From an uncultured Clostridia bacterium (lineage in GTDB: Bacteria > Bacillota > Clostridia > Oscillospirales > Acutalibacteraceae): 64,000 nucleotides of DNA. The number at the start of each line of letters is the position of its first letter. Positions within the stretch are counted from its first letter, which is position 1. The notes below the pieces were generated by a model that had not been told where the DNA came from, ran no database searches, and worked only from the letters and a program-made list of their open reading frames with translations. The stretch covers positions 1 through 64,000 of the forward strand of contig CALWVE010000040.1 of the NCBI GenBank assembly GCA_944384905.1. The letters are read 5' to 3'. Made by a program: the position numbers and the translations under genes. Positions 62,081 to 64,000 of the stretch are shown here, one piece after another.

Positions 62081-62449
62081 TTAAAGAACTTCCGGAGCCA
62101 GGCTCAGGATCTTCATGTAGTCCTTGTCGCGCAGTTCTCTGGCAACAGGCCCAAAGATACGGGTGCCTCTCGGAGTCTTGTCTTCACGAATGATAACGGC
62201 TGCATTTTCGTCGAAACGAATATAAGTGCCGTCTTCGCGGCGAACGCCGGATGCAGAGCGCACCACAACGGCCTTCACCACATCGCCTTTTTTAACAACG
62301 CCGCCGGGTGCTGCTTTTTTAACCGAAGCAACCACAACGTCGCCAATATTGGCATACCTTCTGCCGGTGCCTCCCAACACGCGAATGCACATAAGCTCTT
62401 TCGCGCCGGTGTTGTCGGCAACCTTGAGGTAAGTCTGCTGCTGAATCAC
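62081..62449 (-). CDS. rplN: 50S ribosomal protein L14
   Basis: 122 aa, uL14. [22 protein letters not shown] and [11 protein letters not shown] are conserved. It faces the small subunit. Confidence 0.98.
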   Translation of the reverse strand: MIQQQTYLKVADNTGAKELMCIRVLGGTGRRYANIGDVVVASVKKAAPGGVVKKGDVVKAVVVRSASGVRREDGTYIRFDENAAVIIREDKTPRGTRIFGPVARELRDKDYMKILSLAPEVL

Positions 62450-62501
62450 AGTTCGTTCCTCCTTTTATTAAAAGCCAATCAATAACTTTTGTACCGTTCG
62501 A

Positions 62502-62759
62502 TTATTTGGCTTTCTCGATGATTTCGACAACACGCCATCTCTTATCCTTGGAAAGCGGGCGGGTCTCCATAATACGAACGCGGTCACCCACATTGCACTC
62601 GTTGGCCTCATCGTGGGCTTTCAGTTTTACGGTACGCTTAATGATCTTCTTGTATTTCGGATGCCGTACGCTGTCTTCGATGGCGATGACGACGGTTTTA
62701 TCCATCTTATCGCTTACTACGCGGCCGACATTCGTTTTTCTCATATTTCTGTCGCTCAC
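62502..62759 (-). CDS. rpsQ: 30S ribosomal protein S17
   Basis: 85 aa, uS17, an OB-fold. [19 protein letters not shown] and [20 protein letters not shown] are typical. Confidence 0.98.
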   Translation of the reverse strand: MSDRNMRKTNVGRVVSDKMDKTVVIAIEDSVRHPKYKKIIKRTVKLKAHDEANECNVGDRVRIMETRPLSKDKRWRVVEIIEKAK

Positions 62760-62775
62760 AGCTTAATCCTCCTTG

Positions 62776-62976
62776 TTATGCGTTCTTTTCGCTGGACTTG
62801 GCGTTCATCACAGTCAGAACTCTTGCGATGTCCTTTTTAACAGCGGTGATGCGCATCGGGTTATCGAGCTGGTTAATAGCAAGCTGGAAACGAAGATTGA
62901 AGAGCTCAGCCTTGAGGTCTTTCAGCTTAGTCTCAAGCTCTGCGGCAGTCATTTCTCTAATTTCAGAGGCTTTCAT
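62776..62976 (-). CDS. rpmC: 50S ribosomal protein L29
   Basis: 66 aa, uL29, helical. [29 protein letters not shown] is diagnostic. Its ATG overlaps the rplP stop by one base (TAATG). Confidence 0.97.
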   Translation of the reverse strand: MKASEIREMTAAELETKLKDLKAELFNLRFQLAINQLDNPMRITAVKKDIARVLTVMNAKSSEKNA

Positions 62977-63401
62977 TACTGCTCACACCCCGTTTCTTCT
63001 TTTTTTACGATCTTGCATTTGATCGGCAGTTTGTTAGCGGCCAGACGAAGAGCTTCACGAGCGGTTTCTTCGCTTACGCCGGCGATTTCGAACATAACAC
63101 GGCCGGGCTTAACCACAGCCACCCAGTATTCCGGGGAACCTTTACCGGAACCCATGCGGGTTTCAGCGGGCTTTTCGGTAACCGGCTTATCCGGGAAGAT
63201 TTTGATCCAGACCTTACCGAAACGCTTGCAGTAACGGGTCATGGCTACACGAGCAGCCTCGATCTGGTTGGAAGTGATCCAGCTGGGCTCCATAGCCTGC
63301 AGGCCGAAATCACCATAGACAACTTTATTGCCGCGGTAAGCTTTACCGGTCAAACGACCTCTGTGTACGCGGCGATATTTCACGCGCTTAGGCAGCAGCA
63401 T
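62976..63401 (-). CDS. rplP: 50S ribosomal protein L16
   Basis: 141 aa, uL16. [19 protein letters not shown] and [22 protein letters not shown] are conserved. Its start overlaps the rpsC stop by one base. Confidence 0.98.
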   Translation of the reverse strand: MLLPKRVKYRRVHRGRLTGKAYRGNKVVYGDFGLQAMEPSWITSNQIEAARVAMTRYCKRFGKVWIKIFPDKPVTEKPAETRMGSGKGSPEYWVAVVKPGRVMFEIAGVSEETAREALRLAANKLPIKCKIVKKEETGCEQ

Positions 63402-64000
63402 TATTTATTGCCTCCTTCTCTGCGGGGTCTGCGGACGGAGGAATCACGAAGGACCTCGCCCTTATACAGCCAGACTTTTACGCCGATACGGCCATAAGTG
63501 GTGGCAGCTTCGGCAAAGCCGTAATCGATGTCGGCACGAATCGTCTGCAGCGGAATGGTACCATCATGATACTGTTCGCTTCTGGCGATTTCGGCACCGC
63601 CCAAACGGCCGGAAACCTGCGTCTTGATACCCTTGGCGCCCAGCTTCATGCTGCGGCCAATGCACATCTTCATCGCACGACGGAAGGAGACACGCTTCTC
63701 CAGCTGCGCAGCGATGTTTTCAGCTACGAGCTGTGCATCCAGATCGGGCTGGCGTACTTCAACAATGTTGATCACAACCGGCTTGCCCAGCATCTTTTCG
63801 CACTGAACGCGCAGCTTCTCGATTTCGGCGCCGCCCTTGCCGATTACCTTGCCGGGTTTGGCACAGTGAATGTGGATGCGGACCTTAGAAGCATCACGCT
63901 CGATTTCAATTTTCGGAACGCCCGCGGCATACAGCTGCTTCTTCAACGTTTTACGAAGATTGTAATCCTCTACCAGCGTCTCGCCGAAAGTGGATTTCTT
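63401..64000 (-). CDS. rpsC: 30S ribosomal protein S3, 5' end outside window
   Basis: About 200 codons are visible; the first ~20 residues lie beyond base 64000, and the frame enters at 64000. The KH domain [13 protein letters not shown] is at about residue 55 of the visible part, followed by the S3 C-terminal domain ending RRPRREGG. uS3 lines the mRNA entry. Confidence 0.97.
   Translation of the reverse strand, partial: KKSTFGETLVEDYNLRKTLKKQLYAAGVPKIEIERDASKVRIHIHCAKPGKVIGKGGAEIEKLRVQCEKMLGKPVVINIVEVRQPDLDAQLVAENIAAQLEKRVSFRRAMKMCIGRSMKLGAKGIKTQVSGRLGGAEIARSEQYHDGTIPLQTIRADIDYGFAEAATTYGRIGVKVWLYKGEVLRDSSVRRPRREGGNK

Noticed and set aside
1..64000. CRISPR arrays, tRNA or rRNA genes, insertion sequences
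   Set aside because: No regular spaced repeat, cloverleaf or transposase was recognised by eye; a tRNAscan or ISfinder search was not possible.

Overview
The window looks like a chromosomal segment of a gut-type Clostridia (Bacillota), most likely an Oscillospiraceae relative. Support comes from the Clostridia-style rpsC-to-rplQ ribosomal cluster with a KOW protein between map and infA, SigA-type promoters with 17-bp spacers throughout, strong GGAGG ribosome sites, and host-glycan enzymes. This is inference from gene content; no rRNA gene is present to confirm it.

Layout. 1-1.0 kb: an AT-rich pair (lipoprotein and Zn metalloprotease) with a frameshift at the protease start. 1.2-9.2 kb: a complete leftward arginine operon argGHCJBDF behind a promoter with two ARG boxes. 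9.5-12.3 kb: flavin reductase-like gene, sulfatase, small lipoprotein and a DUF6506-like gene. 12.3-14.5 kb: methyltransferase and hflX. 14.6-23.9 kb: a compact leftward PBSX-like phage module (terminase, portal, protease/scaffold, capsid, connectors, baseplate) with no sheath, tube, tape measure, fibre, lysis or integrase gene, abutting the hflX promoter. 24.1-34.3 kb: small membrane proteins, thioredoxin, argS, GH88, aldo/keto reductase, GH29, GNAT and M3 peptidase. 34.5-39.8 kb: Ig-like lipoprotein, an ABC-F protein with an attenuator leader, a hairpin-array repeat, fba, an OGG-type glycosylase and a DUF6062 gene. 39.8-40.6 kb: a long intergenic region with clustered DnaA-box-like sites. 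40.6-52.1 kb: rightward rlmB, a 1046-aa degenerate P-type-ATPase-like protein, lepA-hemW, a second sulfatase, an acetyltransferase, a broken kinase and a HicB/DinB-like protein. 52.1-64 kb: leftward rplQ-rpoA-rpsD-rpsK-rpsM-rpmJ-infA-KOW-map-adk-secY-rplO-rpmD-rpsE-rplR-rplF-rpsH-rpsN-rplE-rplX-rplN-rpsQ-rpmC-rplP-rpsC.

The most unusual items are (1) the P-type-ATPase-like protein, which keeps the fold landmarks but has lost the CPC, DKTGT and GDGxND motifs and carries a ~490-residue acidic N-terminal region; (2) the minimal head-plus-baseplate phage module with intact frames; (3) the DnaA-box cluster flanked by a 12-bp inverted repeat; and (4) the attenuator in front of the ABC-F gene.
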